NCBI RefSeq assembly: GCF_011682045.1
Contig: NZ_VVIW01000022.1
Span: 41,719 to 105,718 of the forward strand
Direction of reading: 5' to 3'
Source: Massilia aquatica
Lineage (GTDB): Bacteria > Pseudomonadota > Gammaproteobacteria > Burkholderiales > Burkholderiaceae_D
Length of the DNA stretch: 64,000 bases
Position 1 is the stretch's first letter; the number at the start of each line of letters is the position of its first letter. This document shows positions 26,059 to 34,288 of this stretch, piece after piece. Below the pieces are notes generated by a model. It ran no database searches. It had not been told where the DNA came from and was given only the letters and a program-made list of their open reading frames with translations. Both the position numbers and the translations under genes were made by a program.

Positions 26059-26140
26059 GCGCGCTTGTTCCGTTCAAAAATAGGGACTAAAAAAAGGCAG
26101 CATACTGCATCCGGGTGCCCTCTCACAAGCGCGCAGCGCC

Positions 26141-27373
26141 TCACTGCTCGCTGCGCAGCGCCGCCGCGATCTGCTTTTGCGCCTTCTCGACCGGCATTCT
26201 GGTGTTCCAGAAGGCGGTCAGCACGTCCTGCATGGCGCCGTTCTGGTCGGGCGTCAGGTACACCTCGCCGATGCCGACATGGCGCGTGCGGTCCTTCATG
26301 ATGGCCATGCCGGCGCGCGCGCACGGGTCCATGCTTGATGAGTCGACGTCGCCGCGGATCGGGATCGAGCCTTTGAGCTTGCTGAAGGCGACCTGGGTGC
26401 CGGGCGCCACCACCACGCTGGCCAGCAGCTTCTGGTACTTGACCTGCTGCGCATTCGACGTCTTGGGGAACACGAAAGCGTCGCCCTGGATCAGGTAGGG
26501 CGAGCGCGGGCCGAAGCCGGCGATGCAGCCGTAATCCTTGCCGGCGCTCTGGCGCGCGGCGGAAAATTCGCCCTTGGCCCAGTCGCCCATCACCTGCACC
26601 CCGGCCTTGCCGGCGATGACCAGGGCGGTGGCGTCGTTCCAGTTGCGCCCCGGCGCGCCGGCGTCCACATACGATTGCAGGCGCTTGAAGTTAAGCAGAA
26701 CGCGGCGGAAGGCCTCGGAATTGATGGCCGCCGGATCGCGCTCGCGCAGCACCTTCAGGTACAGGTCGGTGCCGCCCATGTGCGCCAGCATCGACAGGAA
26801 CAGGATGTTTTCCTGCCACGGCTGGCCACCGTGGGCCAGGGGAATGATGCCGGCGGCCTTGAGCTTGTCGAGCGCGGCGAACAGTTCATCGACGCTGGCC
26901 GGCTCCCTGGCGATGCCGGCCTTCTGGAAGGCGGCCTTGGAATACCAGATCCAGGCCTGCATGTGGATATTGACCGGCACCGCGTAGTAATGGCCCTTGA
27001 CGCGGATCACGTTCAGGACCGGCTCGGGCAGGAACTTGTCCCAGCCTTCCCTGAGGGCGACGTCGTCGACGTTATTGAGCATGCCCTGCTCGACCAGGTC
27101 GGTGAACTGCTTGGTGGTGTTGAACTGGGCCGCCATCGGGGCGTTGCCGCCGACGATGCGGTTGACCGCCACCGCGCGCGCCTGGTCGGCGCCGGCAATG
27201 GCGGTGTCGGTCCAGACCCCGCCGGCGGCGCGGTAGGCGTCGGCGATGGTGCGCACCGCGGCAGCTTCGCTGCTCGAGGTCCACCAGTGGATCACTTCCG
27301 GTTTGGGGTCGGCGCCGAAGGCGGCGCCGCTGCTTGCCAGCGCCAGCGCGGCGGCCAGAATGCGTTGTTTCAA
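26141..27373 (-). CDS. Sugar ABC transporter substrate-binding protein
   Basis: 410 aa from a TTG at 27373, preceded by AGGAG at 7 bases. The upstream in-frame ATG at 27430 lies inside the operator and just downstream of the promoter, so it is unlikely to be the start. Signal peptide about 1-21 (SSGAAFGAD). MalE/family 1 features: VIHWWTSSSEAAAVRTIADAY, MAAQFNTTKQF, YAVPVNIHMQAWIWYSKAAFQKAGI, GQPWQENILFLSMLAHMGG. No MalF/MalG permeases or ATPase are adjacent, which is unusual. Confidence 0.9.
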   Translation of the reverse strand: MKQRILAAALALASSGAAFGADPKPEVIHWWTSSSEAAAVRTIADAYRAAGGVWTDTAIAGADQARAVAVNRIVGGNAPMAAQFNTTKQFTDLVEQGMLNNVDDVALREGWDKFLPEPVLNVIRVKGHYYAVPVNIHMQAWIWYSKAAFQKAGIAREPASVDELFAALDKLKAAGIIPLAHGGQPWQENILFLSMLAHMGGTDLYLKVLRERDPAAINSEAFRRVLLNFKRLQSYVDAGAPGRNWNDATALVIAGKAGVQVMGDWAKGEFSAARQSAGKDYGCIAGFGPRSPYLIQGDAFVFPKTSNAQQVKYQKLLASVVVAPGTQVAFSKLKGSIPIRGDVDSSSMDPCARAGMAIMKDRTRHVGIGEVYLTPDQNGAMQDVLTAFWNTRMPVEKAQKQIAAALRSEQ

Positions 27374-27415
27374 CGTGGGTCTCCTGGTTGAGCAGGTCTG
27401 CGCCCGCTTCGCAAT

Positions 27416-27429
27416 TGGAAGGCTTTCCA
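27416..27429 (-). promoter_or_regulatory. LacI-type operator of the binding-protein gene
   Basis: TGGAAGGCTTTCCA within the longer near-palindrome AATTGGAA-GGCT-TTCCAATT (27413-27432). It begins 14 bases downstream of the -10 box of the promoter at 27443-27472. Confidence 0.7.
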
Positions 27430-27442
27430 ATTTAGTCGGCTG

Positions 27443-27472
27443 ACTATATCATTCAAAGAATTTCAATGTCAA
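27443..27472 (-). promoter_or_regulatory. Sigma70 promoter of the binding-protein gene
   Basis: Minus strand TTGACA (27472-27467), 18-base spacer, TATAGT (27448-27443). The spacer and flanks closely match the TonB-receptor promoter at 33485-33514 (CGTTGACATTGAAA and TGATATA are shared). Confidence 0.75.
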
Positions 27473-27494
27473 CGCGCAAACACCCCGCAGCGCC

Positions 27495-28226
27495 GTGACA
27501 TCGTTTTCACCACCCTGTCCGCATGGAGCGCCCTTGTTCAATCCCCGTCCCACCGTCCGTTACGTCGCCATTCCCGGCCAGGCGCCCTGCGCGGTGGTGG
27601 ACGACTTTTTGCTCGACCCGCATGCGCTGGTGGCCAGGGCGGTGGCTGACCAGGCGCGCTTCGCCGTCGATCCGGCCAATTATTATCCCGGCCCGGAACT
27701 GGACCTGGGGCGCGATACGGCGCTGCGCCTCGATGAATTCTTCATCCAGCACATCCGCCGCGCACTGGGCGCGCAGCGCACCATCAGCGTGGCGGCGCGC
27801 CTGGCGTTGGCCACCCTGGCACCGCGTGAGCTGCATCCCTTGCAGCGCCTGTGCCACCGCGACTGCGCCGAACTGGCCCCCGGCACCGGCGCGGCGGCGG
27901 CCGTGGTGTACCTGTTCGACGATGCGCGCCTGGGCGGCACCAGCTTTTACCGCCCCATGCAGGGGCTGGAGGCCACGGGCCGCGTGCTGCGCGAGGCCCA
28001 TGCCGGGATCGCCCCGGATGCGCACGCGCCCGGCTACCTGGCGGCCTCGAACGCTCATTTCGAGCAGTTGTGCACCATCCCCGCGCACTTTAACCGCGCC
28101 ATTTTCTACGATGGCGCGATTTTCCACGCCGCCCAGATCGACCATCCCGCCCTGCTCGACGCCGACCCGGCGCGCGGGCGCCTGACCATGAACGGGTTTT
28201 TCCGCTTCCGCAAACGCAGCGCCTGA
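27495..28226 (+). CDS. DUF6445-family protein
   Basis: 243 aa from GTG at 27495. A TTG at 27534 with GGAG five bases upstream is an equally good start and gives MFNPRPTVRYVAIPGQAP. Visible features: CAVVDDFLLDPHALV, a central LHPLQRLCHRDCAEL, VVYLFDDARLGGTSFYRP and AIFYDGAIFHAAQID. The spaced HxD and H residues recall 2-oxoglutarate/Fe oxygenase-type double-stranded beta-helix proteins. DUF6445 genes often accompany flavin halogenases and TonB receptors in glycan loci, as here. Function unknown. Confidence 0.7.
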   Translation: MTSFSPPCPHGAPLFNPRPTVRYVAIPGQAPCAVVDDFLLDPHALVARAVADQARFAVDPANYYPGPELDLGRDTALRLDEFFIQHIRRALGAQRTISVAARLALATLAPRELHPLQRLCHRDCAELAPGTGAAAAVVYLFDDARLGGTSFYRPMQGLEATGRVLREAHAGIAPDAHAPGYLAASNAHFEQLCTIPAHFNRAIFYDGAIFHAAQIDHPALLDADPARGRLTMNGFFRFRKRSA

Positions 28227-28398
28227 GTGCTTGCGCCGACCACAGCAGTGTTGTTTTACAGCAAATTCCCGGCAAATAAATTGCAAATAAGAAACTTTCA
28301 CGTGATTTGCCAAGATTGTCCGATATATAATCCGGACAGTTTTCGCCAAATAACGACATTTGGTGACATATTTTTACAAACCATCTACAGGATTTCAC

Positions 28399-28944
28399 GT
28401 GAAAAACACTCTCGCTCTCGCTTTGCTGGCCGTCGCTTCCCTCCCGCTGGCAGCCCATGCCGAAGGCTCCTACATCGGCGGCGGCGTCGGCCGCGCCGAG
28501 CACAAAGTTGCGGTTAACAGCATTGGCTCGTACAAGGACAGCGACGTTGCCATCAAAATCTTCACCGGCTACAACTTCGACAAGAATTTCGGTATCGAAG
28601 CCGGCTATTCCGACCTGGGCGAAATTGAAGCGGGCAATACCGGCATCAGCGTCAAGGGCCGCTCGTTCTACGCCGCTGGCACCGCCACCTTGGCGCTGAA
28701 CGAGAAATTGTCCCTGACAGGCAAGCTGGGTGTGGCCAAGAACCGCGCGCGCATGAACCTGCCAGGTGGCGACCTCAAGGACACCAAGACCGATACCCTG
28801 CTGAGCGTCAGCGCCGCTTACGAAGTCACCAAGAACCTGGCTGCCTACGTCGAAATCGAAAACTACGGCAACATGGCCCAGCCGAAGGGCGGCGGTTCGC
28901 TCAAGGTCAAGGTCATTTCGACCGGCCTGCGTTTCTCGTTCTAA
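28399..28944 (+). CDS. Outer-membrane beta-barrel protein (OmpA/OmpX-like)
   Basis: 181 aa from GTG at 28399 (AGGA upstream; the in-frame ATG at 28360 precedes the ribosome site). Signal peptide 1-21 (ALLAVASLPLAAHAEG). The mature protein starts SYIGGGVGRAEHK and shows alternating strand pattern with IFTGYNFDKNFGIEAGYSDLG, ending ISTGLRFSF with a C-terminal aromatic, as in 8-stranded barrels. The upstream AT-rich region contains TATAAT at about 28325 flanked by TGTCCG/CGGACA arms. Role unknown. Confidence 0.88.
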   Translation: MKNTLALALLAVASLPLAAHAEGSYIGGGVGRAEHKVAVNSIGSYKDSDVAIKIFTGYNFDKNFGIEAGYSDLGEIEAGNTGISVKGRSFYAAGTATLALNEKLSLTGKLGVAKNRARMNLPGGDLKDTKTDTLLSVSAAYEVTKNLAAYVEIENYGNMAQPKGGGSLKVKVISTGLRFSF

Positions 28945-28965
28945 GCTGTTCTGGCATGCAAAAAA

Positions 28966-28988
28966 AACCGGCTGCGCGCCGGTTTTTT
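28966..28988. terminator. Bidirectional intrinsic terminator
   Basis: AACCGGC-TGCGC-GCCGGTT with a run of A before and a run of T after, between the convergent barrel and halogenase genes. Confidence 0.9.
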
Positions 28989-28998
28989 TACGTCCGCG

Positions 28999-30519
28999 TC
29001 ACGCCGCGCGCCGCAGCGGCGCCGCCTGGCAGTTGGCCTTGATGAATTGCTCGTGGCTGTCCATGGCGTTCACGCATTTGCGGATCACCGCCTGCGTACC
29101 GTGCAGGAAGTCGGCGATCTCGTCGGGCGCGCGCTGGTCCACCACCGGATTGTAGCCGCGCGCGCGCAAGCCCTGCCCGTGCATCACCTGCAACCAGCTA
29201 TCCTCGGGAAACAACTCCTCGTTCTCGCGCAGGATGCGCCCGTGGCTGGCGTACAGCGCCAGCTTGCGCTGCAGGTTGAGCGGCACCTCCATGTCGCGGC
29301 AATAGCGCCAGAAGGCCGAATCGTCGCGCGTGCCGACCTTGTAGTGCAGGATCAGGAAGTCGCGGATCTGCTCGTATTCCTTGTCGCACAGGCGGTTGAA
29401 GGTGTCGATGTCGACCTGGTCGAAGCCGCAGTCCGGGAAAAAGCTGATCAGGCGCATCAGCGCCGTCTTGACCATGTGGATGCTGGTCGACTCCAGCGGC
29501 TCCATGAAGCCGCCCGACAGGCCGATCGCCACGCAGTTCTTGTTCCAGGCGCGCTTGCGCTTGCCGGTGGTGAATTTAAGCAGGCGCGGTTCGGCCAGCG
29601 GCTGGCCGTCGAGATTGTTCATCAGGATGGCCTGGGCTTCGTCGGCGCTCATGAATTTGCTTGAGAACACATGGCCATTGCCGGTGCGGTGCTGCAAGGG
29701 AATGCGCCATTGCCAGCCGGCCGTGTGCGCGGTCGAGCGCGTCAGCGGCGCCAGCGGGCCGTGCGATTCGCAGGGAACGGCAATGGCGCGGTCGCATGGC
29801 AGCCAGTGACTCCAGTCGTCGAAGCCGGTGTGCAAGGCCTGCTCGATCAGCAGGCCCACCATGCCGGAGCAATCGAGAAAAAAGTCGCCGTCGATGCGCT
29901 CGCCGTTTTCCATCAGCAGCGCGCAAATCGATCCATCCGGGTGCAGCACGGTCTCGACGATGCGCCCTTCGGTGCGGCGCACCCCGCGCGCTTCGCTGTA
30001 GCTGCGCAGGTAGCGCGCGTACAGGCCGGCGTCGAAATGAAAAGCGTACGACAGGTCGGCCAGCGGCGAATTGGGCAGGTCCGGGCGTCCGCGGCTGAAT
30101 TTGCCCAGGCGCGCGGCCATGCTGTTGATCGAGTACGGCTCCAGGCTCGCGGCCTGGCCGGCCTGGTGCATCTTGAGCCAGTAGTGGAAGAAATTGGCGG
30201 TCGGCTGGTCGCGTCCGACCGAACCGAAGCCGTGGATGTAGTTGCTGCCCTGCCGGCCCCAGTCGACGAATTCGATACCGAGCTTGAAGGTGCCCTGGGT
30301 GGCGCGGATGAAATCGTTCTCGTCGATGCCCAGGTGCAGGTTGAAATTGCGGATGCTGGGGATGGTGGCCTCCCCTACCCCGATGGTGGAAATCTGGTCC
30401 GACTCGATCAGCCGGTATTCATGGCCCACGGGCAGCAGCTGCGCCAGTGCGGCGGCGCTCATCCAGCCGGCGGTGCCGCCGCCGACGATCACGATCTGTT
30501 TGATGCGGTGCTCTGTCAT
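28999..30519 (-). CDS. Flavin-dependent (tryptophan-type) halogenase
   Basis: 506 aa from ATG at 30519 (GGAG upstream; the longer frame runs through a terminator). FAD motif GGGTAGW at 13-19, catalytic K79 in GTFKLGI at the same number as in PrnA, W269-x-W271-x-I-P274, and E343 in MEPLEST. These are the hallmarks of FADH2-dependent halogenases that make enzyme-bound hypohalous acid/Lys chloramine. Whether tryptophan is the substrate is unknown: members located beside TonB receptors and DUF6445 form a distinct environmental group with no proven natural substrate. No flavin reductase gene is adjacent. Confidence 0.9.
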   Translation of the reverse strand: MTEHRIKQIVIVGGGTAGWMSAAALAQLLPVGHEYRLIESDQISTIGVGEATIPSIRNFNLHLGIDENDFIRATQGTFKLGIEFVDWGRQGSNYIHGFGSVGRDQPTANFFHYWLKMHQAGQAASLEPYSINSMAARLGKFSRGRPDLPNSPLADLSYAFHFDAGLYARYLRSYSEARGVRRTEGRIVETVLHPDGSICALLMENGERIDGDFFLDCSGMVGLLIEQALHTGFDDWSHWLPCDRAIAVPCESHGPLAPLTRSTAHTAGWQWRIPLQHRTGNGHVFSSKFMSADEAQAILMNNLDGQPLAEPRLLKFTTGKRKRAWNKNCVAIGLSGGFMEPLESTSIHMVKTALMRLISFFPDCGFDQVDIDTFNRLCDKEYEQIRDFLILHYKVGTRDDSAFWRYCRDMEVPLNLQRKLALYASHGRILRENEELFPEDSWLQVMHGQGLRARGYNPVVDQRAPDEIADFLHGTQAVIRKCVNAMDSHEQFIKANCQAAPLRRAA

Positions 30520-30560
30520 CTGGTTCTCCGGTCGATATGCAATTGACATATACAGCAGGC

Positions 30561-30598
30561 AAAAAAACCGGTGTGGCCCGGGGACAGGCCACACCGGT
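30561..30598 (-). terminator. Intrinsic terminator after the TonB receptor gene
   Basis: Perfect 12-bp stem ACCGGTGTGGCC/GGCCACACCGGT (30598-30587 and 30578-30567) followed by seven T on the minus strand. It separates the receptor gene from the halogenase gene, so the halogenase depends on read-through or its own promoter. Confidence 0.9.
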
Positions 30599-30670
30599 CC
30601 ACCGCGCGCCTTGCGGCACGCGGGGCTCGCCAAACGGTTGTGCCGGTTTGTTTGCCGGGTACGTTGTTAC

Positions 30671-33322
30671 TTAATAGTTGATCCCGGCGCGCAAGCCGAA
30701 CATGCGCGGTTCGATGTAGCCGGCGATCATCTGCGCGCCCAGGCCGCTACCGCCGGACGTCTTGACGCGCTTGTCGGACACGTTGCGCACATACAGTTCC
30801 GCGTGCCAGTTGCCGTTCGGCGCGTCAACCCGGAACGAGGCGTCGCCGACCGCGTTGGCCTTCTGGAAGCGCCCGATATGCGCGAATTCGTCGTTGCGCA
30901 CGTCGAAATACACCTTGTCGCGCCAGTTGACCTTGAAGTACGGGGTCAGCTTGTAGCCGCTGTCGAGCACAAAGGCTTGCGAGGCGTGCAGCATGAAGGT
31001 GTACTTGGGCGCGTTCGGCAGGCGGTTGTTGGTCACGTCGTACAGGCGCTTGCCGTTGTCGGTGCCGGCACCGGTGAACGGGGCCGGGCAGCGTTCCTGG
31101 TTGAACTCGATGCGCTCGTCGCACAGGTAGTCGTCGTTGTAGGCGCCGTAGTCGCGGATCGAGGTATTCAGGTTGGAGAACGCGCCGCCCACCTTGGCGC
31201 CCTTCCACGGCTTGTAGTCCCACTCGACTTCGACGCCCGAGATGCGCGTGTTGCCGACGTTGATGGTGCGCCAGGTTTCGTACACATCGCACTTGGGCTG
31301 GTCGCTGGCGCACGGCTTGCCGTCGTCCGGCATGACCTTCGAGACAAAATAGGTGTTGGTCAGCTGCTGGTCCTTGTAGCGCATCATGAAGGCCACGGCC
31401 GACACGCTCAGGCGGTTTTCCAGGAACTTGCCCTTGTAGCCCAGCTCCAGGTTGGTCACCAGTTCAGGCTTGTAAGGAAGGAAGGTTTCGACGCCCTTCT
31501 TGCCGTCGGCGCACAGTTTGTTGTTGCAGCTGTCCACCTTGTCGCCGAAGCCGCCCGCCTTGTAGCCGGTCGACAGGGCCGTATAGGCCATCTGGTTCTC
31601 GCTCACCTGCTTTTGCAGGCCGACCCGCCAAGTGACTTTTTTCCATTCTTCCTTGTGGTCGTTGGCGGTGGGGCGCGGATAGCCGGAATACGCGTCGACA
31701 CTGCCGCCCATGCCCGGTTTCAGGTCATTTGCCTGCGGGAAGCGGTAGCCGGGCGTGTTCGGCGTGCCGCCGTTGTACTGGCCGCGGTAGAAGGCGGTAT
31801 TGCCGGCCCAGCCGCCCAGGTTCAGGCCGTTCTTGTCTTCCTTGCTGTCGACGCTGTAGCGTGCGCCCGCCGTGGCGGTCCAGCTCGGGACGAATTTCCA
31901 GTCGGCTTGCGCGAACACGGCCTTGGCGTCGACCTGGCGGTCCGGCTGGGAGTAGAAGGCGCCGGAGGCGATGCCGTGCGGCTTGCGGAAGAAGTCGACG
32001 ACTTCGTAGTTGATCTGGTTTTTCTCGTGCATCCAGAACAGGCCGGCCACGTATTGCAGGGTGTCGAACTGCTGCTTGAGCTGGAGTTCCTGCACCGAGG
32101 ACTTGTATTTCGAGTCCCAGGTGGCCTGGTAGCGGTCGTCCAGCGGCCAGGTGCTCCAGTTGGCCGCGTCCGGACGGTTCGGGTAGTCGGCCGTCACCTG
32201 GAACGGCAGCGCCGAGGTCAGGCCCTTGTCGGCGTCATACAGCTGCGAGCGCTGCTGGTTGGCCAGCATGAAGCTGTAGTCGACGCTGGTGTTCTTGTTG
32301 ACGTTCCAGTTGATCCCGGCGCGCAGCGATTTGATCGTCATGTCGGTCTTGCCGGGCACGTTGACCAGCAGGTCCCACTGGCCGCCGCTGCAGGCGTAGC
32401 GCGTGCCGGCGCCCTGCTCGCAGTCGCGGAAGCTGGTGTTGCCAGCGCCATTGTCCTGGAACAGCTCGTAGGCGGCGTTCAGGGTCAGGTCGGGTGTGAT
32501 CTTGAACTTTGCCGCCAGGCGCGCCGCGTACTCGTCCTGGTTGGTATAGAAATCCCTGGCGCTGACCGGGTGGTTGTAGCGCTGGTCGATGTCCGGAATG
32601 CCGTCCGGAATCCAGCCCTTGGCCGGTACGTTCGCTTCGCGCGTGTCCGACATCTGCTTGGCCCAGCCGTTGCGGGTCACCTTGGAGAACGCGGCGCGCA
32701 GCGCCAGCTGGTCGTTGATGGTGATGTTCTGGATCAGGTTGACCTGTTTCTTGCGGTAATTGCCGATGTCGATCTCGGCCTTGCCGTAGTTGCCGGTGAA
32801 GTCAGGCTTGGCCGAGATGACGTTGACGCTGCCGCCGGTGGAATTGCGTCCGAACAAGGTCCCTTGCGGACCACGCAAGACTTCCACCTGCTCGACGTCG
32901 AACATGAGCGCCTGCGCGCCTTGCGGGCGCGGCGAATACAGGCCGTCGACGTGAAAGCCGACGGCCGGATCGCCGATTTCGGTGGTGTTCGAGGAGGTGA
33001 TGCCGCGGATCGTGATCTGCACGGCGGAGTCGCCGGTGGCCTGGAAGGTAACGTTGGGAATTTCACTGGCCAGGTCCTTGGCGCTGGTGATGCCCATGCG
33101 GTTCAGGTTGTCCTGGCTGTAGGCAGTGACCGCCAGCGGGGTTTTCAGCAGCGAGGTCGAGTAGCGGGTCGCGGTCACCTTCACCTCGGGAATGACTTCC
33201 TTGTCGCTTTCGGTACTGGGTGCCGGTGCGGGTGCCTGGGCATGGGCGGACATGCCGATCAGCCCGCAGGCGCTGGCAACGGCCAGGCTGACCAGGGTCC
33301 TTCTTGTCTTCGGATACAACAT
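30671..33322 (-). CDS. TonB-dependent outer-membrane receptor
   Basis: 883 aa from ATG at 33322 (AAGGAGA upstream). Signal peptide about 1-27 (GLIGMSAHAQA). TonB box region about 42-52 (EVIPEVKVTATRYST), plug domain with MGITSAKDLASEIPNVTFQATGD and QVEVLRGPQGTLFGRNSTGG, then a 22-strand barrel ending GLRAGINY. The size and style match receptors for complex ligands such as oligosaccharides. A LacI-type operator and strong promoter lie upstream, making it the probable importer for glucan fragments released by GH5. Confidence 0.95.
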   Translation of the reverse strand: MLYPKTRRTLVSLAVASACGLIGMSAHAQAPAPAPSTESDKEVIPEVKVTATRYSTSLLKTPLAVTAYSQDNLNRMGITSAKDLASEIPNVTFQATGDSAVQITIRGITSSNTTEIGDPAVGFHVDGLYSPRPQGAQALMFDVEQVEVLRGPQGTLFGRNSTGGSVNVISAKPDFTGNYGKAEIDIGNYRKKQVNLIQNITINDQLALRAAFSKVTRNGWAKQMSDTREANVPAKGWIPDGIPDIDQRYNHPVSARDFYTNQDEYAARLAAKFKITPDLTLNAAYELFQDNGAGNTSFRDCEQGAGTRYACSGGQWDLLVNVPGKTDMTIKSLRAGINWNVNKNTSVDYSFMLANQQRSQLYDADKGLTSALPFQVTADYPNRPDAANWSTWPLDDRYQATWDSKYKSSVQELQLKQQFDTLQYVAGLFWMHEKNQINYEVVDFFRKPHGIASGAFYSQPDRQVDAKAVFAQADWKFVPSWTATAGARYSVDSKEDKNGLNLGGWAGNTAFYRGQYNGGTPNTPGYRFPQANDLKPGMGGSVDAYSGYPRPTANDHKEEWKKVTWRVGLQKQVSENQMAYTALSTGYKAGGFGDKVDSCNNKLCADGKKGVETFLPYKPELVTNLELGYKGKFLENRLSVSAVAFMMRYKDQQLTNTYFVSKVMPDDGKPCASDQPKCDVYETWRTINVGNTRISGVEVEWDYKPWKGAKVGGAFSNLNTSIRDYGAYNDDYLCDERIEFNQERCPAPFTGAGTDNGKRLYDVTNNRLPNAPKYTFMLHASQAFVLDSGYKLTPYFKVNWRDKVYFDVRNDEFAHIGRFQKANAVGDASFRVDAPNGNWHAELYVRNVSDKRVKTSGGSGLGAQMIAGYIEPRMFGLRAGINY

Positions 33323-33458
33323 TGCGTCTCCTTGATTTTTTTGATTATCGTTTTTAGTACGCGGCCATGGCCGGCGCCGCGTCTTGACTCCACTACTGCC
33401 TGCTGCCCGGACCCGGATGACACAGCCACGATCGGCTCTCGCGGCATTTCCGACGGAT

Positions 33459-33472
33459 TGGAAACGCTCCCA
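33459..33472 (-). promoter_or_regulatory. LacI-type operator of the TonB receptor gene
   Basis: TGGAAACGCTCCCA in the extended palindrome GATTGGAAACGCTCCCAATC (33456-33475); identical core to the GH5 operator. Placed just downstream of the -10 box. Confidence 0.78.
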
Positions 33473-33484
33473 ATCAATGAGCAA

Positions 33485-33514
33485 AATATATCACTCAATG
33501 TTTTTCAATGTCAA
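33485..33514 (-). promoter_or_regulatory. Sigma70 promoter of the TonB receptor gene
   Basis: Minus strand TTGACA (33514-33509), 18-base spacer, TATATT (33490-33485). The untranslated leader to the ATG at 33322 is about 155 bases. The rest of the 33323-33727 interval shows no other gene. Confidence 0.75.
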
Positions 33515-33727
33515 CGAGACTTTGTCAGGAGTTAAAAATGCAACAACAGCGGCCGCGATGGCGCGTTGCAGCAAGCTCGCATGCGGCAGCGCGACCAATG
33601 AAAAGCATTCCGGGTGGCAATAGAGCACGCGTCGCGCGTGCTTTTTGCGCGCGCCGTGAACTGGCTGCGGAACGATTTGGAACGGCGCCACTCCAATCAC
33701 TGTATAGCCATTGCCAACAGGTGCCCC

Positions 33728-34252
33728 ATGCAGTCCATCGATACCGAACTTGCGATCATTGTCGCGCTCGCCCTCCTCCTGTGCCTGTGCCTGTACACGC
33801 GCTGGCGCTACCCGGTACCGGATTTTCCGCCCATGGCCACCCATGCGGACGACCCGCTCATGCAGGCCGCCAAGGAACAGGCCAAGGCCGGGTTGGACCG
33901 GTTCCGGGCGCTGCTCGGCAAGCCGTACGACAACGCGCTGGTCAAGCTGCGCTTCGTCAGCAGTTCGGCGCGGGTGGAATATTTATGGGCGGAAGTGCTG
34001 GAAGTACTCGGTCCTGACGAACTCGGCATCCGCCTGGTCACGCCGCCGGTAACCCACCGGGGGCGGCTCGAACGCATCTACCGCTGCCGCTACGATGAGC
34101 TGGTCGACTGGCAAGTGCGCGACCGCGCTGGCGGCCTGCACGGCGGCTACACCGAACGCGCGATGTTCGCCGTGGCGCGCCGCGACGGCGTGCAGCTGCC
34201 CGACAGCCTGCTCCAGCGTGAGCAGGCTTACGTGGACAGCGATACCGGCTAG
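33728..34252 (+). CDS. DUF2314-like membrane-anchored protein
   Basis: 174 aa from ATG at 33728. One membrane helix at about 8-24 (AIIVALALLLCLCLY). The soluble part contains VEYLWAEVLEVLGPDELGIRLVTPPVTHRG, RYDELVDWQVRD and GGLHGGYTERAMF, which follows the DUF2314 pattern (aromatic-W/V-E-V..., then I/L-x-D-W, then G-x-Y-T-x-R). Function unknown. No partner evident. Confidence 0.65.
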   Translation: MQSIDTELAIIVALALLLCLCLYTRWRYPVPDFPPMATHADDPLMQAAKEQAKAGLDRFRALLGKPYDNALVKLRFVSSSARVEYLWAEVLEVLGPDELGIRLVTPPVTHRGRLERIYRCRYDELVDWQVRDRAGGLHGGYTERAMFAVARRDGVQLPDSLLQREQAYVDSDTG

Positions 34253-34288
34253 CGATGTGGTCTAGCGATATGGGCGCGGACCCATCGC

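Noticed and set aside
28316..28340. TGTCCG/CGGACA arms around the TATAAT of the barrel gene as an operator
   Set aside because: Arms are only six bases and no second site was seen, so not reported separately.
30242..33535. 1097-codon open frame antisense to the TonB receptor and halogenase
   Set aside because: Shadow frame with no ribosome site or domain; the two minus-strand genes have clear motifs, signal peptide and terminator.
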